NCBI GenBank assembly: GCA_022361135.1
Contig: JAKSBM010000201.1
Location: 1-5,766 of the forward strand
DNA length: 5,766 nt
From: Desulfobacterales bacterium
Lineage (GTDB): Bacteria; Desulfobacterota; Desulfobacteria; Desulfobacterales; Desulfobacteraceae
Direction of reading: 5' to 3'
Positions within the stretch are counted from its first letter, which is position 1; each line of letters starts with the position of its first letter. Under the pieces are notes generated by a model. That model saw only the letters and a program-made list of their open reading frames with translations. It searched no databases and was not told where the DNA came from. A program made the position numbers and the translations under genes. This document shows positions 4,658-5,766 of the stretch, piece by piece.

Positions 4658-5766
4658 ATGAATATGATCACACCCGCCATTGACCGGCTGCAGCCCTTGA
4701 GTAGCCAGGACATCGAAAAGACCCACCAGGCCACCGTCAACATTCTGAGTACCGCCGGCATGTGCTTTGAATCCGAAGCCGCCCGGGAGCTGTTCAAGAA
4801 AAACGGATTCAAGGTGGAGGGGAAAAACGTCCTCTTCACCGAAGAACAACTCCTCTCCGCCGTCCGCTCCGTGTCCAAAAACTGGACCCTCATGGCCCGG
4901 AACCCGGAAAAAAAGGTGGAAATGAACCTGGACTCCTATTCCATCGGCATGGGCGGGGGCGCCCCCTTCATGGTCCACGCCGACGGATCGGCCAAATCCG
5001 CCACCCGTCAGGATTACATCAACGCCCTCAAGGTGGCCCAGGGCCTGGACACCATCGAAACCTGGCGGGTCCTGGTCATCCCCATGGACCTGCCCGCGGA
5101 AAACGCCAACCTCTACATGATGTACAACCAGATCATGCACTTTGACAAAGTCTACGCCCTCACCGACGAGACCAGCATTGATCTGTTGCGCATCACCTAC
5201 GGCCTGAGCAAGGAAGAGATGCGGGAACAGGCCGCCCAGGGCAAGGTCTACGGCCAGATCACCATCAACCCCATCTCCCCCCTGATCCTGGACCAGACCA
5301 TGTGCGACCGGGCCATAATCATGGCCGAGGCCGGCATTGCCATGAACATCGCCCCCATGCCCGTGGCCGGGACCACTTCTCCGGTGACCCTGCCCGCCAC
5401 CCTCATTGTCCAGAACTGCGAAGTCCTGGCCTCCCTGGCCCTGACCCAGCTGGTCACCCCGGGCTGCCCCGTGGCCTACGGGACCATGGCCAGCAACGCG
5501 GACATGCGGACCATGGGCTGCGTCTATGGGTCCCCGGAATCCCGGGTCCTGGAATATGCCGGCGCCCAGATGGCCCGGTACTACGGCATGCTCAGCCGGG
5601 GGGACGTGGGCCTCACCGACGCCATGACCAGTGATTTCCAGGCCGGTGCCGAAGGGGCCATGGAATTCGTCAATGCCGTCCGGGCAGGCATCAACTTCCT
5701 CCCCGGCTGCGGGAACCTGGGCAGCTTCCTGGGCGCCTCCCTGGAAAAACTGGTCCTGGACGCCGA
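4658..5766 (+). CDS. MttB-superfamily (trimethylamine methyltransferase family) corrinoid methyltransferase, non-pyrrolysine type, 3' end missing
   Basis: The frame runs to the right edge: 369 codons visible of a family usually near 470-500 residues. Members transfer a methyl group from a methylated or quaternary amine to a cognate cobalamin-binding protein in the cytoplasm. Family features are the N-terminal helix IEKTHQATVNILSTAGMCFE (19-38), GMGGGAPFMVHADG (97-110), a DYINALKVAQGLD helix (119-131), INPISPLILDQ (203-213), AGTTSPVTLPATLIVQNCEVL (237-257, central part most typical) and PVAYGTMASNADMRTMGCVYGSPE (271-294, same). No in-frame TAG occurs in the visible part, which extends past the ~330s region where archaeal MttB carries pyrrolysine. 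This places it with non-pyrrolysine homologues, whose characterised members act on glycine betaine, proline betaine, carnitine or gamma-butyrobetaine. The start could be 4658 or 4664. It lies 56 bases after the MFS gene, probably in the same sigma-54 operon. The actual substrate is unknown, so no gene symbol is given. Confidence 0.93.
   Translation, partial: MNMITPAIDRLQPLSSQDIEKTHQATVNILSTAGMCFESEAARELFKKNGFKVEGKNVLFTEEQLLSAVRSVSKNWTLMARNPEKKVEMNLDSYSIGMGGGAPFMVHADGSAKSATRQDYINALKVAQGLDTIETWRVLVIPMDLPAENANLYMMYNQIMHFDKVYALTDETSIDLLRITYGLSKEEMREQAAQGKVYGQITINPISPLILDQTMCDRAIIMAEAGIAMNIAPMPVAGTTSPVTLPATLIVQNCEVLASLALTQLVTPGCPVAYGTMASNADMRTMGCVYGSPESRVLEYAGAQMARYYGMLSRGDVGLTDAMTSDFQAGAEGAMEFVNAVRAGINFLPGCGNLGSFLGASLEKLVLDA

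Overview
The window is GC-rich and codon usage strongly favours C or G at third positions. It looks like bacterial chromosomal DNA from an anaerobe of the Desulfobacterota (sulfate-reducer) type. That assignment is an inference from gene content: an MttB-superfamily methyltransferase next to a BCCT transporter, with sigma-54 control. No taxonomic marker is present.

Layout. (1) Positions 1-1392, minus strand: a betaine/carnitine/choline (BCCT) transporter running off the left edge. Its homology stops abruptly near position 168, after about nine membrane segments. The last ~165 bases do not encode BCCT sequence in any frame, which points to a breakpoint, gene decay or an assembly chimera. (2) Positions 1393-1560: a divergent control region with two perfect palindromes and a sigma-54-like -24/-12 element facing the transporter. 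(3) Positions 1561-3057, plus strand: a 498-residue sigma-54 enhancer-binding regulator (PAS, AAA+ with GAFTGA, proline-rich linker, Fis-type helix-turn-helix). (4) Positions 3058-3338: a 281-base non-coding control region with repeated GCAC-containing boxes, an IHF-like site and a near-consensus sigma-54 promoter in the expected order. (5) Positions 3339-4601: a 12-helix MFS transporter. (6) From 4658 to the right edge: the first 369 residues of an MttB-superfamily (trimethylamine methyltransferase family) protein with no in-frame amber codon.

How the genes fit together (inference). The regulator senses a small ligand or metabolic state through its PAS domain. With sigma-54 RNA polymerase it activates the MFS-methyltransferase operon, and possibly the divergent BCCT transporter. 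The transporters would import a methylated or quaternary amine. The MttB-like enzyme would move a methyl group to a corrinoid protein, which would be expected to be encoded just beyond the right edge. The substrate cannot be read from the sequence.
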